Assembly (NCBI GenBank): GCA_026003335.1
Contig: BPHB01000001.1
Coordinates: 1,885,001-1,949,000, forward strand
Origin: Chitinophagales bacterium
GTDB lineage: Bacteria > Bacteroidota > Bacteroidia > Chitinophagales > CAIOSU01
Length of the DNA: 64,000 bases
Reading direction: 5' to 3'
The notes beneath the pieces were generated by a model, which saw nothing but the letters and a program-made list of their open reading frames with translations, made no database searches and was not told the origin of the DNA. The translations under genes were made by a program, and so were the position numbers. Shown here piece after piece: positions 36,586 to 47,087 of the stretch; within the stretch, counting starts at the first letter, position 1, and the number at the start of each line of letters is the position of its first letter.

Positions 36586-37032
36586 TTCCGGTAGAGTGCG
36601 CATTACCTTGGGTTCTTTGATTTTTACGTCAACACTTGTCTGATCGCTTGCTGTGAAGCGGGCGCGTGCATGCAGTCAGGTGTGCACTCGGTTGGTAACA
36701 TCCGCGGGGGCACTGACAGCGTGAAAACGTGCCCTTTTGCAGACAGCGGAAAGCTAGTGCCCGGTGCTGCATCCAAGGCAGATAAAGCCATGCATAGACG
36801 TGGCCGAAGGCGTATCCGGTTTTCTGCATACCCTTCAGCCGTCTTTACCTGAACGAAACAAGATACCGTATGAAGGATGAACCACCGATACCTGCAGGGA
36901 AGAAAACTTTTTAAGTATTCTTTCCGGCAGAATAGCTAAAAACAAAAATTTGAAATCATAAATCATTTATAACCCTGTGTTGCGAAGTACTGAAACAAAA
37001 TACCGTACTATGCAATACATAAAACCAAAAAC
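36586..37032. other. Long gap inside the fad operon
   Basis: 447 bases between fadN and the thiolase gene. No recognisable gene, tRNA or strong terminator was seen; the short frames here have no protein-like composition. The last about 100 bases are AT-rich. The thiolase could have its own promoter here, but no good TTTG/TAnnTTTG pair or TetR palindrome was found. Confidence 0.5.
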
Positions 37033-38208
37033 ATGCAAGAAGCATATATCGTAGCCGGTTATCGTTCCGCGGTTGGTAAAGCCAACCGGGGCGGATTCAA
37101 GTACCTTTCCCCTGTGGATCTGGCAAAGGAAGTTATTGAATACCTGTTAAAATCCGTTCCGCAGTTAGATCCGGAAAGAATTGATGACCTTATTGTAGGC
37201 AATGCCGTCCCAGAAGCCGAGCAAGGCCTGCAAATGGCACGGTGGATTGCCGTGCGCTCGCTTCCTCTGGACGTGCCGGCAGTCACTGTAAACCGTTACT
37301 GTGGCTCCGGAGTAGAAACCATAAACATGGCTACGGCAAAAATTCGTGCCGGCTTTGCAGATTGCATTATCGCGGGCGGCTCCGAGAGTATGTCGCTGGT
37401 GCCAACGGTAGGCTGGAAAACCGTTCCCAACTATCACGTGGCTAAAGAATGGCCCCATTATTTCTTAGGCATGGGTCATACCGCTGAAAAAATTGCTGCC
37501 GAATTCAAGATAAGCCGTGAAGAGGCCGATGTATTTTCCTTCCAATCACACCAGAAAGCCTTAAACGCCATCAAGAACGGCTTCTTCAAAGATGAAATCG
37601 TGCCCGTGAAGGTGGAAGAAGTCTATTATGCCGATGGGAAAAAACAAACCAAAACTTTCACAGTTGATACGGACGAAGGACCGCGTGCCGATACCAGCCT
37701 GGAAGCGCTGGCTAAATTGAAACCGGTATTCTCCAACGGAGGCGTAGTAACGGCAGGAAACTCCTCCCAGACTTCTGATGGAGCCGCTTTTGTGATTGTG
37801 ATGTCAGAACGTATGGTGAAAGAATTAAACCTCAAACCGATAGCCCGCATGGTTACCTGTGCCTCTGCCGGGGTAGATCCAAGCATCATGGGTATCGGGC
37901 CGGTAAAAGCGATACCCAAAGCACTGAAGCAAGCCAACATGCAACTGGATGATATTGACCTCATTGAACTAAACGAAGCCTTTGCGACTCAGGCCTTGGC
38001 AGTGATTAAAGAGGCCGGACTGAACCCCGATAAGGTCAATGTCAACGGAGGCGCCATCGCCCTCGGTCATCCCCTCGGATGCACCGGCACCAAGCTTACT
38101 ATTCAAATTATCAATGAACTGAGAAGAAGAAAGAAAAAGTATGGAATGGTTACAGCCTGTATCGGAGGAGGTCAAGGTATTGCCGGCATTTATGAACTGC
38201 TCAATTAA
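37033..38208 (+). CDS. fadA: Acetyl-CoA C-acyltransferase (3-ketoacyl-CoA thiolase)
   Basis: 391-residue thiolase that cleaves 3-ketoacyl-CoA to acetyl-CoA and a shortened acyl-CoA. Nucleophilic cysteine in NRYCGSGVET (near residue 91), the active-site histidine in GGAIALGHPLGCTG and the second cysteine in ACIGGGQGIAG. ATG start at 37033. Follows fadN in the same direction and precedes the acyl-CoA dehydrogenase. Confidence 0.95.
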   Translation: MQEAYIVAGYRSAVGKANRGGFKYLSPVDLAKEVIEYLLKSVPQLDPERIDDLIVGNAVPEAEQGLQMARWIAVRSLPLDVPAVTVNRYCGSGVETINMATAKIRAGFADCIIAGGSESMSLVPTVGWKTVPNYHVAKEWPHYFLGMGHTAEKIAAEFKISREEADVFSFQSHQKALNAIKNGFFKDEIVPVKVEEVYYADGKKQTKTFTVDTDEGPRADTSLEALAKLKPVFSNGGVVTAGNSSQTSDGAAFVIVMSERMVKELNLKPIARMVTCASAGVDPSIMGIGPVKAIPKALKQANMQLDDIDLIELNEAFATQALAVIKEAGLNPDKVNVNGGAIALGHPLGCTGTKLTIQIINELRRRKKKYGMVTACIGGGQGIAGIYELLN

Positions 38209-38319
38209 ACATGGTAAAGCCTCTACGACCTGAACCACCGGCATGTACTGATGCAACCTATACTGGCAGACTGTAAAGCCGGAATTTTTAATACAAACCA
38301 ATAAAAAATTTCAACAATC

Positions 38320-40113
38320 ATGTCAACAGCTACTTCCCCTACAAAAGTCCTGCAAGGCGGAGAATTTTTAATAAAGGACACCGATGCTCAAGCTGTGTTC
38401 ATCCCGGAGGAAATCAATGAGGAGCAGCGCATGATCCGGGATACTTGTAATGATTTTATTGAAAAGGAAATTCATCCGGTGTATGACCGCATTGAGAATC
38501 AGGAAGAAGGCCTCACACCTTCGCTTATTGAAAAAGCTGGAGAACTGGGGTTGTTGGGGCTCGCCATTCCGGAAGAATACGGTGGGTTTGGAAAAGATTT
38601 CAACACCAACACCGTGATGATGGAAACCATGAGCAATGCAGGTTCTTTTTCGGTTTCCTTTGGTGCACATATCGGCATCGGCACCCTTCCCATCCTGTAC
38701 TTCGGCACCGAAGAGCAAAAAAGAAAATACCTTCCCAAGCTTGTAACGGGCGAACTGAAAGCAGCTTACTGCCTTACTGAACCAGGCTCTGGCTCCGATG
38801 CACTGGCTGCAAAAACACGTGCCGACCTGAGCGAAGACGGCAAATACTATGTACTCAACGGCCAGAAAATGTGGATCACCAATGCAGGCTTTGCAGACAT
38901 CTTCATTGTGTTCGCGAAAATCAACGGAGAGAAATTCACCGGCTTTATTGTGGAGCGCAATTCTCCCGGATTTACCGTAGGCGCTGAAGAAAAGAAGCTC
39001 GGCATAAAGGGCTCTTCCACACGTCAGATATTTTTTGAAAATGTCAAAGTGCCGGCCGAAAATGTGCTCGGTGAAATCGGTCAGGGACACAAGATAGCTT
39101 TCAACATTCTCAATATCGGCAGATTCAAGCTGGGCGCAGGCGTGCTGGGCGGTGCTAAGAAAGCCGCCACCATGGCTATACAGTATGCCAATGAACGGCA
39201 TCAATTTGGCGCACCCATAGGCTCCTTTGGCGCTATTAAGCACAAAATCGGAGAAATGGCCTCCCGCATCTATGCTCTGGATGCAATGACCTATCGCACC
39301 AGCGACCTCATTGACCGGATGGAAAAACAACTGCTTTCTGAAGGGAAAGACTTCGCTACGGCCGTACAGACCGCCGCTGAGGAATATGCCATTGAATCTT
39401 CCATCATGAAAGTATTTGGCTCCGAAACCGCATTCTTTGTGGTGGACGAAGCCCTGCAAATTCACGGTGGTATCGGCTATTCGGAAGAATACCCTGCAGC
39501 ACGTGCTTACCGCGATGTACGCATTAACCGCATTTTTGAAGGGACCAATGAAATCAACCGCATGCTCATTATTGACATGCTGATGAAAAAAGCCATGAAG
39601 GGCAAGCTGGATCTGATGACTCCCGGCATGGCTATTCAGAAAGAACTCACCTCCGTGCCTTCGTTTAGTAACGGTGAAAGCGGACTGTTTTCAGCCGAAA
39701 AGCGGGCATTGAAAAATCTTAAAAAAGCCTGTTTGCTGGTAGCCGGCAGTGCAGCTCAGAAACTGATGATGAAACTGAAAGATGAGCAGGAAATCCTGAT
39801 GTGTCTGGCAGACATGCTTATTGAACTCTATGCTTGCGAGTCAGCGCTGCTGCGCACAGAAAAGCTCACAGCCACGCGGGGCGAAGAGGCAACGACCATT
39901 CAGCGTGCCCTGATGCAGGTGTACTTCAGCGATGCTATTGAAAGAATACATCTGCATGGTAAGCATGCCCTGGCCGCTTTTGCTTCAGGAGATGAGCTGA
40001 AGATTCTACTCATGGGACTTAAGCGTTTCACAACCTATGATGTAATCAATACCAAAGAACTGCGCAGAAAAATTGCAGACAAGGCCCTGGAAGCAAACCA
40101 ATACTGCTTCTGA
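38320..40113 (+). CDS. fadE: Acyl-CoA dehydrogenase (FadE of the fadNAE type)
   Basis: 597 residues, the length of Bacillus FadE, with a normal ACAD core plus a C-terminal helical extension of about 190 residues. Visible motifs are YCLTEPGSGSDA, WITNAGFAD and the catalytic glutamate in RIFEGTNEINR. Oxidises acyl-CoA to enoyl-CoA, passing electrons to ETF. Last gene of the operon. The window therefore has two unlike FadE enzymes; this one has no membrane segment. Ends 12 bases from the convergent aroE. Confidence 0.93.
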   Translation: MSTATSPTKVLQGGEFLIKDTDAQAVFIPEEINEEQRMIRDTCNDFIEKEIHPVYDRIENQEEGLTPSLIEKAGELGLLGLAIPEEYGGFGKDFNTNTVMMETMSNAGSFSVSFGAHIGIGTLPILYFGTEEQKRKYLPKLVTGELKAAYCLTEPGSGSDALAAKTRADLSEDGKYYVLNGQKMWITNAGFADIFIVFAKINGEKFTGFIVERNSPGFTVGAEEKKLGIKGSSTRQIFFENVKVPAENVLGEIGQGHKIAFNILNIGRFKLGAGVLGGAKKAATMAIQYANERHQFGAPIGSFGAIKHKIGEMASRIYALDAMTYRTSDLIDRMEKQLLSEGKDFATAVQTAAEEYAIESSIMKVFGSETAFFVVDEALQIHGGIGYSEEYPAARAYRDVRINRIFEGTNEINRMLIIDMLMKKAMKGKLDLMTPGMAIQKELTSVPSFSNGESGLFSAEKRALKNLKKACLLVAGSAAQKLMMKLKDEQEILMCLADMLIELYACESALLRTEKLTATRGEEATTIQRALMQVYFSDAIERIHLHGKHALAAFASGDELKILLMGLKRFTTYDVINTKELRRKIADKALEANQYCF

Positions 40114-40125
40114 TAAAGAAACTAT

Positions 40126-40869
40126 TCAGAAGCTGCTCCATATTTTCCAGGCCTCTTCAGCCTGAATGGTGAGCATGTTCCATCCGTTGCATACTGCCGC
40201 ACCGCGTTTTTTACCCATTTGCATAAACAGTGTCTCTGAAGGGTTGTACACAAGGTCGTATAACAGATGGCGGGTAGTGAGGTGTGCATACGGAATAGCC
40301 GGAGCTTTTCCCGTATGAGGAACCATGCCTGCGGGTGTAGTATTCACAATGAGCAAGTGCTGCTGAATGATTTCTCTGGTAAGTTCGCTGTATGCATATA
40401 CGTCCCCCTTTTTTGAAACCGGTTGTCTGGAAACAAGGGCATAGGCAATACCCAGCTTTTGCAGCACATGCCGTATTGCCAGCGATGCCCCTCCAGTACC
40501 CAGTATTAGCGCCTTTTTATGATGAGGTTGCAGCAACGGTAGCAAAGAACGCATGAAGCCGATATGGTCTGTATTAAACCCCACCATTTTACCGGAGCTG
40601 ATTTTAATGGTATTGACCGCTCCGATGGTGGTGGCTTCAGCCTCTGTTTCGTTCAACAATGGAATGATAGCCTGCTTATGAGGAATGGTTACATTCAGTC
40701 CACGCAGGTCGGTATGCTGGGCAATAAGTTCCGGCAATTGACCTACCGTAGGAAGAGGAAAGTTTTCATACACGGCATCGCGGATAGCCTCACGCTGAAA
40801 CTTCTCGGTAAAATACTGCCGGGAAAACGAATGCCTAAGCGGATAGCCGATAAGGCCAAAACGCCTCAT
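40126..40869 (-). CDS. aroE: Shikimate dehydrogenase
   Basis: NADP-dependent reduction of 3-dehydroshikimate to shikimate in aromatic amino acid synthesis. 247 residues, somewhat short but complete. Substrate-site motifs are GYPLRHSFS (8-16) and NVTIPHK (near 59-65), with GFNTDHIGF (near 98) and the cofactor loop LGTGGAS (near 124). Its ATG is 8 bases after the TPR gene stop, so both are likely cotranscribed. Confidence 0.93.
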   Translation of the reverse strand: MRRFGLIGYPLRHSFSRQYFTEKFQREAIRDAVYENFPLPTVGQLPELIAQHTDLRGLNVTIPHKQAIIPLLNETEAEATTIGAVNTIKISSGKMVGFNTDHIGFMRSLLPLLQPHHKKALILGTGGASLAIRHVLQKLGIAYALVSRQPVSKKGDVYAYSELTREIIQQHLLIVNTTPAGMVPHTGKAPAIPYAHLTTRHLLYDLVYNPSETLFMQMGKKRGAAVCNGWNMLTIQAEEAWKIWSSF

Positions 40870-40877
40870 GCTGCTGA

Positions 40878-42284
40878 TCAGCTATACTGGTTAATTACTT
40901 GCTGTACGGCAAAATCGGCCTCCATAAGCGGGGCAATATCAAACAGCATGGCATAGAGTGATTTATCTTTTAGCAGAGCATGCTCCAGATTTAGCAAGGA
41001 TTCTTTTTTATTTCCAAGCAGATAGTGGTAGGCACTTTTTACATACAGGATGTCTGCCGGCGCATCAAACTCTTCACTTGCTTCATCCAGCAGCCTGAAT
41101 GCTTCCGCATAAATGCCGCTTTCCATCATGGTACGCGCCAGAGAAAGCCATGTTTCCTTCACTCCCGGCCGGATATCCAGCACTTTGTGATACAGCTCCA
41201 TAGCGCTGTCTAAATCTCCTTGTTCATAGTAGCAATCGGCCAGTGCCTCCAGATAATCAGGGTCATCGTCTTTTATTCTGACACAGCGCTCAAAAGACAG
41301 CACCGCATTAGACCATTTTTCCTCTGCCTGATAGCACATGCCGATTCTGAAAAGAGCTTCGTGAAACTGCGGGTCCAGATTCAGGGCTTTGCGGTAATAA
41401 TTCCGTGCCTTTGCATACTCCTCCATTGCCTCGTAACATTCGGCAATGTTGAATAATATTTCCTTAGATGGACGCGAGGCATCCAGACCATTGCGATAAA
41501 ACTCTATGGCCTTGCGATATTCCTCCATCTTAAAAAGCACGTCCCCGCAATCTTTGTATGCATACTCATATTCTTCGTTGATGGCAATTACAAATTCAAA
41601 AGCTTCTACGGCTTTTTCATACTCACCCACGCCAGAATAGGCATGAGCAAGGTTGAACCACGCCAGATAGTTGTAGGGATCTTTTTCTATCAAGGCCGTA
41701 TGCAGCTGAATACTCTCCTGATATTTTTCGGTAAATTCAACACAAAACCATAGCCGGTTGAGGGCTTCTTCATTGGCAGATTCATAACTCAGGGTTTTTT
41801 TCAGGCATTCAAAAACCTGGTCATACTGTTCCCATTCTTCATACACATCAGCCAGCTCCAGATATAAATCGGCCTTGTCTTCCGGTTCACAAATGCTCAG
41901 TGCCCGCTCTATGCTGGATGCTGCCTTTTTATAATCTTCCATCCACACATAAATATCCGAACGCAGCAGATAAATCTGCATATCCTGCGGATCATAAATC
42001 TCTGCACGCTCCAGCAGTTCCAACGCCTGATCAAACTGGCGCATGTCAAAAAAATACTGTGCCTTTTTTATCAGGAAATATGCAGAATAAGGGTATTGCA
42101 TGATAGCCAGGTCAACTACCCGGGCAGCTTTATCATTGCTGAGCTTTTGCTCGTAATACTCTATCAGCTGCTCAAAGGATGATTCATCCAGAAAAAGACT
42201 GCCTTGCGTCTTTTCCATCTCTTCAAAATGTGCTACCAGATCAAGGACATCCTGGTAATCATCGTGGGATAAGTTTTCAGACAT
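40878..42284 (-). CDS. Tetratricopeptide repeat protein
   Basis: 468 residues from ATG 42284 (MSENLSHDDYQD), made almost wholly of about twelve TPR units (for example YLAWFNLAHAYSGVGEYEKA and EALFRIGMCYQAEEKWSNA). No signal peptide or membrane segment is seen, so cytoplasmic. The pairing of such an acidic TPR protein with aroE recurs in Bacteroidota. Likely a scaffold; partner unknown. Confidence 0.85.
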   Translation of the reverse strand: MSENLSHDDYQDVLDLVAHFEEMEKTQGSLFLDESSFEQLIEYYEQKLSNDKAARVVDLAIMQYPYSAYFLIKKAQYFFDMRQFDQALELLERAEIYDPQDMQIYLLRSDIYVWMEDYKKAASSIERALSICEPEDKADLYLELADVYEEWEQYDQVFECLKKTLSYESANEEALNRLWFCVEFTEKYQESIQLHTALIEKDPYNYLAWFNLAHAYSGVGEYEKAVEAFEFVIAINEEYEYAYKDCGDVLFKMEEYRKAIEFYRNGLDASRPSKEILFNIAECYEAMEEYAKARNYYRKALNLDPQFHEALFRIGMCYQAEEKWSNAVLSFERCVRIKDDDPDYLEALADCYYEQGDLDSAMELYHKVLDIRPGVKETWLSLARTMMESGIYAEAFRLLDEASEEFDAPADILYVKSAYHYLLGNKKESLLNLEHALLKDKSLYAMLFDIAPLMEADFAVQQVINQYS

Positions 42285-42389
42285 GAGACAGGGTGAATTA
42301 GGTATGGTAAAAGTATGGAGTACGGGCTGAAATTTCAATTTTAATTTTTCTCACTAATTTCCACGTTGTTCTTGATTTACATCACTATA

Positions 42390-45300
42390 ATGATTAAAGG
42401 TCTGCCCTCCTGCAGGCAAGGGTTGTCTGTATTTTTTTGTTTCACTTTTCTCACTGTTTGCAGCCGTATTGTGCTTGCCCGGCATTCTGGTAACTACAAC
42501 GGGGACACCAGTTACTGGCAGCAACGTACCGACTATACCATTGAGGTCATACTGGATGACAGCCTCCATGAACTGCGGGGCCATATTTCTGTCGCCTACC
42601 ATAATCACTCTCCGGATACCCTGTCATTTATCTGGTTTCACCTGTATCCTAATGCCTATAAAGATCATTCAACTGCATTTGCACGTCAGCAGCTTGAAAA
42701 CGGCAATACAGCTTTTTATTTTTCCAAGCCCGCACAGCGCGGCTTTATTGACAGCCTGCATTTTCAGACATACAGTCAAACCCTTGCCTGGGACTATCAT
42801 CCTGAGCATGCGGATATCTGCAAGGTATATCTGCCAAAGCCTCTGGCCCCCGGTCAAAGTATCGTGATCTCCACGCCCTTCCGCGTCAAAATACCGGAGA
42901 GCTTTTCAAGGCTCGGGCATGTAGGCCAGTCCTACCAGATTACGCAATGGTATCCCAAGCCGGCCGTCTATGATCAGAGCGGCTGGCATCCCATGCCTTA
43001 TCTTGACCAGGGTGAGTTTTATTCGGAATACGGCTCATTTGACGTGAAGATTACTTTGCCGAAAAACTATGTGGTGGGAGCCTCCGGCAGCTTACAGAAT
43101 CCTGAAGAGCAGCACTGGTTAGACAGTCTTGCACAGGCTACTGCTCAATTGAAGCAATTTAAAAACGAAAAAGGCTTCCCTCCGTCTGACACTGTTCGGA
43201 AAACCCTGCATTACAAGCTGGATTATGCGCACGACTTTGCCTGGTTTGCCGATAAGCGCTTTTATGTGCTAAAGGGAAGTGTTATGCTTCCTGATTCCAG
43301 CCGGGAAGTTACAAGCTGGGCCTTGTTCACCGCCCGTCAGGCACACCTGTGGGAAAAAAGTATTGAATACCTCAATGATGCCATTAAGCACTACTCTGCA
43401 TGGATCGGCAATTACCCTTATGATCAGGTTACTGCGGTGGAAGGCGCCCTCAGCGCTGGCGGTGGGATGGAATATCCGGCTATCACCATTATCGGCAGTG
43501 CCGGAAACGATCTGTCACTGGAAACGGTCATCGTGCATGAAGTTGGTCATAATTGGTTTTATGGCGCCCTGGGAAGCAATGAGCGTGATCATCCGTGGAT
43601 GGACGAAGGCATTAATTCCTTTTATGAAACAAGATACCTCCTCACGAAATATCCAAAAATGAAGTGGCCCAATACCCGGCTCAAGGGTATTCACAGTTTT
43701 TTTGATCTTCACTACAATTTAAAGATCACCAACGAGCTTCTGTACCTGTATAATGCCTTGCGCGAACAGGACCAGTCCGCCAATCTTCCTTCCGAAGCCT
43801 ATACCGATATCAATTATGGCGCTATCGTTTATGCAAAAACCGCCATCTGCTTCGATCATCTTATGGCATACCTGGGCGATTCCCTCTTTGACAGCATTAT
43901 GCAGGATTACTACAATAAATGGAAATTCAAACATCCGCAACCTGACGACCTGAGAAGAATATTTGAAGCCGGAAGCGGCAAAGACCTTTCCTGGTTTTTT
44001 GACGATCTTCTCGGAACAAACAAGAAAGTAGATTACGCGATTACTCGGGTTAAAAAAGATAAAATCAACGATATCCACACCCTCAGAATTAAAAACCGTT
44101 CCGGCATGGCTCCGCCCGTTCCCGTTTCCGCAATCAGGAAAGATGAAGTGGTAAAAACCTTTTGGGTTGAGGGGTTCAGCGGGACAAAAGAAATTGAAAT
44201 AAAAAATGACGGCTATACCGACTATCGTATTGATGCGCTGAGGAACACAACCGAAATAAACCGAAAGAATAACAACTATCGCTTACAAGGGTTGCTCCAC
44301 CGGTCAGAAAAACTTCGCTTTCAACTTCTGGGCAGCCTGCATAATCCTGAGCGCACCCAACTGTTTTTTGTGCCTGCCGTGTGGTGGAACAACTACGACA
44401 AGACGGTTGTCGGCATTGCCTTATACAATCATGTTTTCCCTTTCAAAAAATTTGAGTTTGAACTGGTGCCCATGTTCGGCACGGCTTCCCTTTCTTTTGT
44501 GGGTGCCGGAAGAATAGGATATACGTTCTATCCCCAGAAAAGCAAACTGCACAACATTAACCTGAGCCTGCATGGAAAACGCTTTGGCTATGACCTCATC
44601 CCCGCAGTGAAAACATTCAGCAAGCTGCAGCCCGTGCTTACCCTTGCATTCAAAAAGAAAAATCCGAGAAGCTTAATAGATAAAAAACTGACCTTGCGCC
44701 ACATCTACGTCTGGCTGGACAAAGACTATAAAAACCATACCCGCTACTACGTAAATGAAGCCTCTTTTCATTTTGACAACGCCCGCGTGATCAATCCCTT
44801 TCATTTTTCCGCTACGCTGCAACAGGGCAGCGAATACCTGAAACTCTCCGGAGAATTCCGCTACCAGCTCACCTACAACAAGCCCAGCAAGGGCTTACAC
44901 ATCCGGCTCTTTGCCGGTGGCTTCCTGTGGCAGAATGTGGACCGTACCCGCGCGCCCATACCTTTTTTAAGAATGAACTCCGGAACAGGATACTATTTGG
45001 TCAACGATCAGCAAAACGATTACACGTTTGATGAGTTTTATTTCGGACGAACCGAAAGCACCGGCTTTTTTTCACAGCAGATTGTTGTGAAAGAAGGTGG
45101 ATTTCGCTCCATCATTCCCACAGAGGTGCAAAAAAACGGCATTTCCAAAAGCTGGTTGACCGCAATAAACATAAACTCCACCATCCCGGGAAAAATACCC
45201 ATCCGGCCATTTGTGAGCTTCGGCATGTTCGGTCAGGATCTCTCTAAATTTAATATCGCCTTTGAACTGGGATTAGCGATTATCGTGCTTCCCGACATTT

Positions 45301-45497
45301 TTGAAATCAACTTCCCGCTGGTGACACTGATTGATGATCCCATCGGGGATCTGAAAAAATGGTTCATTGGCCAAAACACGAAAGAGATCCGCACAGAAAA
45401 TCTTTATCAGAATACCCGCTATTGGAGCCTGATTACCTTTACCTTCAACCTGAAAAAAATGAATCCGTTTGAGCTGATCAGAACCATGAAGTTGTAG
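42390..45497 (+). CDS. M1-family zinc metallopeptidase with C-terminal barrel-like region
   Basis: 1035 residues from ATG 42390, with a signal segment (about 11-30). The M1 aminopeptidase core is clear: substrate motif GGGMEYP, zinc motif HEVGHNW (HExxH at 383-387) and the third ligand glutamate in WMDEGINSFYE. After the core, residues from about 630 to the end are rich in alternating aromatic/hydrophobic strands with glycine turns and end in an aromatic-rich strand (RYWSLITFTFNL). This looks like an outer membrane beta-barrel or porin-like domain rather than the usual M1 helical domain. Predicted envelope peptidase. Divergent from the TPR gene. Confidence 0.85.
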   Translation: MIKGLPSCRQGLSVFFCFTFLTVCSRIVLARHSGNYNGDTSYWQQRTDYTIEVILDDSLHELRGHISVAYHNHSPDTLSFIWFHLYPNAYKDHSTAFARQQLENGNTAFYFSKPAQRGFIDSLHFQTYSQTLAWDYHPEHADICKVYLPKPLAPGQSIVISTPFRVKIPESFSRLGHVGQSYQITQWYPKPAVYDQSGWHPMPYLDQGEFYSEYGSFDVKITLPKNYVVGASGSLQNPEEQHWLDSLAQATAQLKQFKNEKGFPPSDTVRKTLHYKLDYAHDFAWFADKRFYVLKGSVMLPDSSREVTSWALFTARQAHLWEKSIEYLNDAIKHYSAWIGNYPYDQVTAVEGALSAGGGMEYPAITIIGSAGNDLSLETVIVHEVGHNWFYGALGSNERDHPWMDEGINSFYETRYLLTKYPKMKWPNTRLKGIHSFFDLHYNLKITNELLYLYNALREQDQSANLPSEAYTDINYGAIVYAKTAICFDHLMAYLGDSLFDSIMQDYYNKWKFKHPQPDDLRRIFEAGSGKDLSWFFDDLLGTNKKVDYAITRVKKDKINDIHTLRIKNRSGMAPPVPVSAIRKDEVVKTFWVEGFSGTKEIEIKNDGYTDYRIDALRNTTEINRKNNNYRLQGLLHRSEKLRFQLLGSLHNPERTQLFFVPAVWWNNYDKTVVGIALYNHVFPFKKFEFELVPMFGTASLSFVGAGRIGYTFYPQKSKLHNINLSLHGKRFGYDLIPAVKTFSKLQPVLTLAFKKKNPRSLIDKKLTLRHIYVWLDKDYKNHTRYYVNEASFHFDNARVINPFHFSATLQQGSEYLKLSGEFRYQLTYNKPSKGLHIRLFAGGFLWQNVDRTRAPIPFLRMNSGTGYYLVNDQQNDYTFDEFYFGRTESTGFFSQQIVVKEGGFRSIIPTEVQKNGISKSWLTAININSTIPGKIPIRPFVSFGMFGQDLSKFNIAFELGLAIIVLPDIFEINFPLVTLIDDPIGDLKKWFIGQNTKEIRTENLYQNTRYWSLITFTFNLKKMNPFELIRTMKL

Positions 45498-45525
45498 CAT
45501 CCTATTTTTGAATAAACCTTATCCC

Positions 45526-47071
45526 ATGCCAACCGCAAAATCCATACACCCGATTCTCAGCAAGCTGGGTTTAGACCAACCCTTTTCAGGAGCCAGCACG
45601 GGAACCCGCTGGCTCGCCACCAAAGGAAAGCGCATCAAAAGCATCTCCCCGGTGGATGGTTCATTGACCGGCACCGTCAACGAAACAGGCAGGGCAGAAT
45701 ACGACAGTGTAATTACCACTGCGCAAGAGGCTTTCAGGCATTGGCGGATGATTCCGGCTCCGAAGCGCGGAGAGATCGTGCGGCAGATCGGTGACGCACT
45801 TAGAAAAAACAAAGAATCTCTGGGGCAGCTGGTGTCGTGGGAGATGGGGAAGTCGCTGCAGGAAGGGCTGGGCGAAGTGCAGGAGATGATTGACGTGTGC
45901 GACTATGCCGTGGGGCTGTCGCGCCAGCTTTACGGCCTCACCATGCACTCCGAGAGGCCACAACACCGCATGTTTGAGCAATGGCATCCGCTGGGCATTG
46001 TCGGCATCATCTCTGCTTTTAATTTTCCGGTGGCTGTATGGTCATGGAATGCCATGATCGCCTGGGTGTGCGGTGACGTTTGCGTATGGAAGCCTTCTGA
46101 GAAAACTCCGCTCTGCGCCATTGCCTGTCAGAATATTGTTGCAGCAGTATTGAAAAAAAACAATATCCCCGAAGGGGTGTGCTCGGTAGTCATCGGGGAC
46201 TATAAAGTGGGCGAATGGCTGGCGCAGGATACGCGCATTCCGTTGATTTCCGCTACCGGCTCCATCCGCATGGGCAGGCAGGTAGCTGCAGCCGTGGCAG
46301 CCCGCCTGGGACGGTCATTGCTGGAGCTGGGCGGCAACAATGCCATTATCATTACTCCGCATGCCGATCTGGACATCGCCATCCGGGCCGTAGTGTTTGG
46401 CGCTGCAGGAACAGCCGGGCAACGCTGTACCACCACACGCAGGCTCATCGTGCATGAGTCCGTGTATGAAGAAGTAAAAACCCGGCTTGTCGCATGCCTA
46501 TGCCCAGCTGCGCATCGGCAATCCGCTGGATGAAAAGAACCATGTAGGCCCGCTCATTGACAAACGTGCCGTAGAGCAATATCTCAAAGCGCTGGAAGCA
46601 GTGGTAAATGAAGGCGGCAGGCTGATTGTAAAAGGTGGCGTATTGAAAGGCAAAGGCTATGAGTCGGGCTGTTATGTGCGGCCGGCTATCGCGGAGGCAG
46701 AAAACCATTTCCCCATCGTGCAGCAGGAAACCTTCGCCCCGATTCTTTATCTCATCCGGTACAAAACCCTGGAGGAAGCCATAGCCTATCAGAATGGCGT
46801 GGTGCAGGGGCTGTCTTCCGCCATCATGACCAACGATCTGCGCGAAGCGGAAACTTTTCTTTCACACGCAGGCTCCGATTGCGGCATCGCCAACGTCAAC
46901 ATCGGCACTTCGGGTGCAGAGATTGGCGGAGCCTTTGGCGGTGAGAAAGAAACCGGTGGCGGCCGTGAGGCCGGCTCTGATGCATGGAAAGCCTACATGC
47001 GCAGGCAAACCTGCACGATCAACTACGGCACGCAACTGCCCCTGGCACAGGGGATAAAGTTTGAAGTGTAG
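45526..47071 (+). pseudogene. ALDH7-type aldehyde dehydrogenase with single-base frameshift
   Basis: Matches the alpha-aminoadipic semialdehyde dehydrogenase family (ALDH7/AmaB, lysine or pipecolate catabolism). The N-terminal frame from ATG 45526 carries the glutamate LLELGGNN and the catalytic cysteine AGQRCTTTR, then fails at about 46490. The other frame resumes at once with [19 protein letters not shown] and runs to a normal C-terminus at 47071. Removing one C at 46491 restores KTRLVHAYAQL, so total length would be about 515, as expected. As read, the product would lack its C-terminal oligomerisation part. Either a real mutation or a sequencing error. Confidence 0.85.
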
Positions 47072-47087
47072 ATGTGTGAATGCTTAC

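Noticed and set aside
36629-36829. Cysteine-rich 66-residue minus-strand frame in the fadN-fadA gap
   Set aside because: No signal peptide, no recognisable family and no start context; composition looks like chance reading of GC-rich intergenic DNA.
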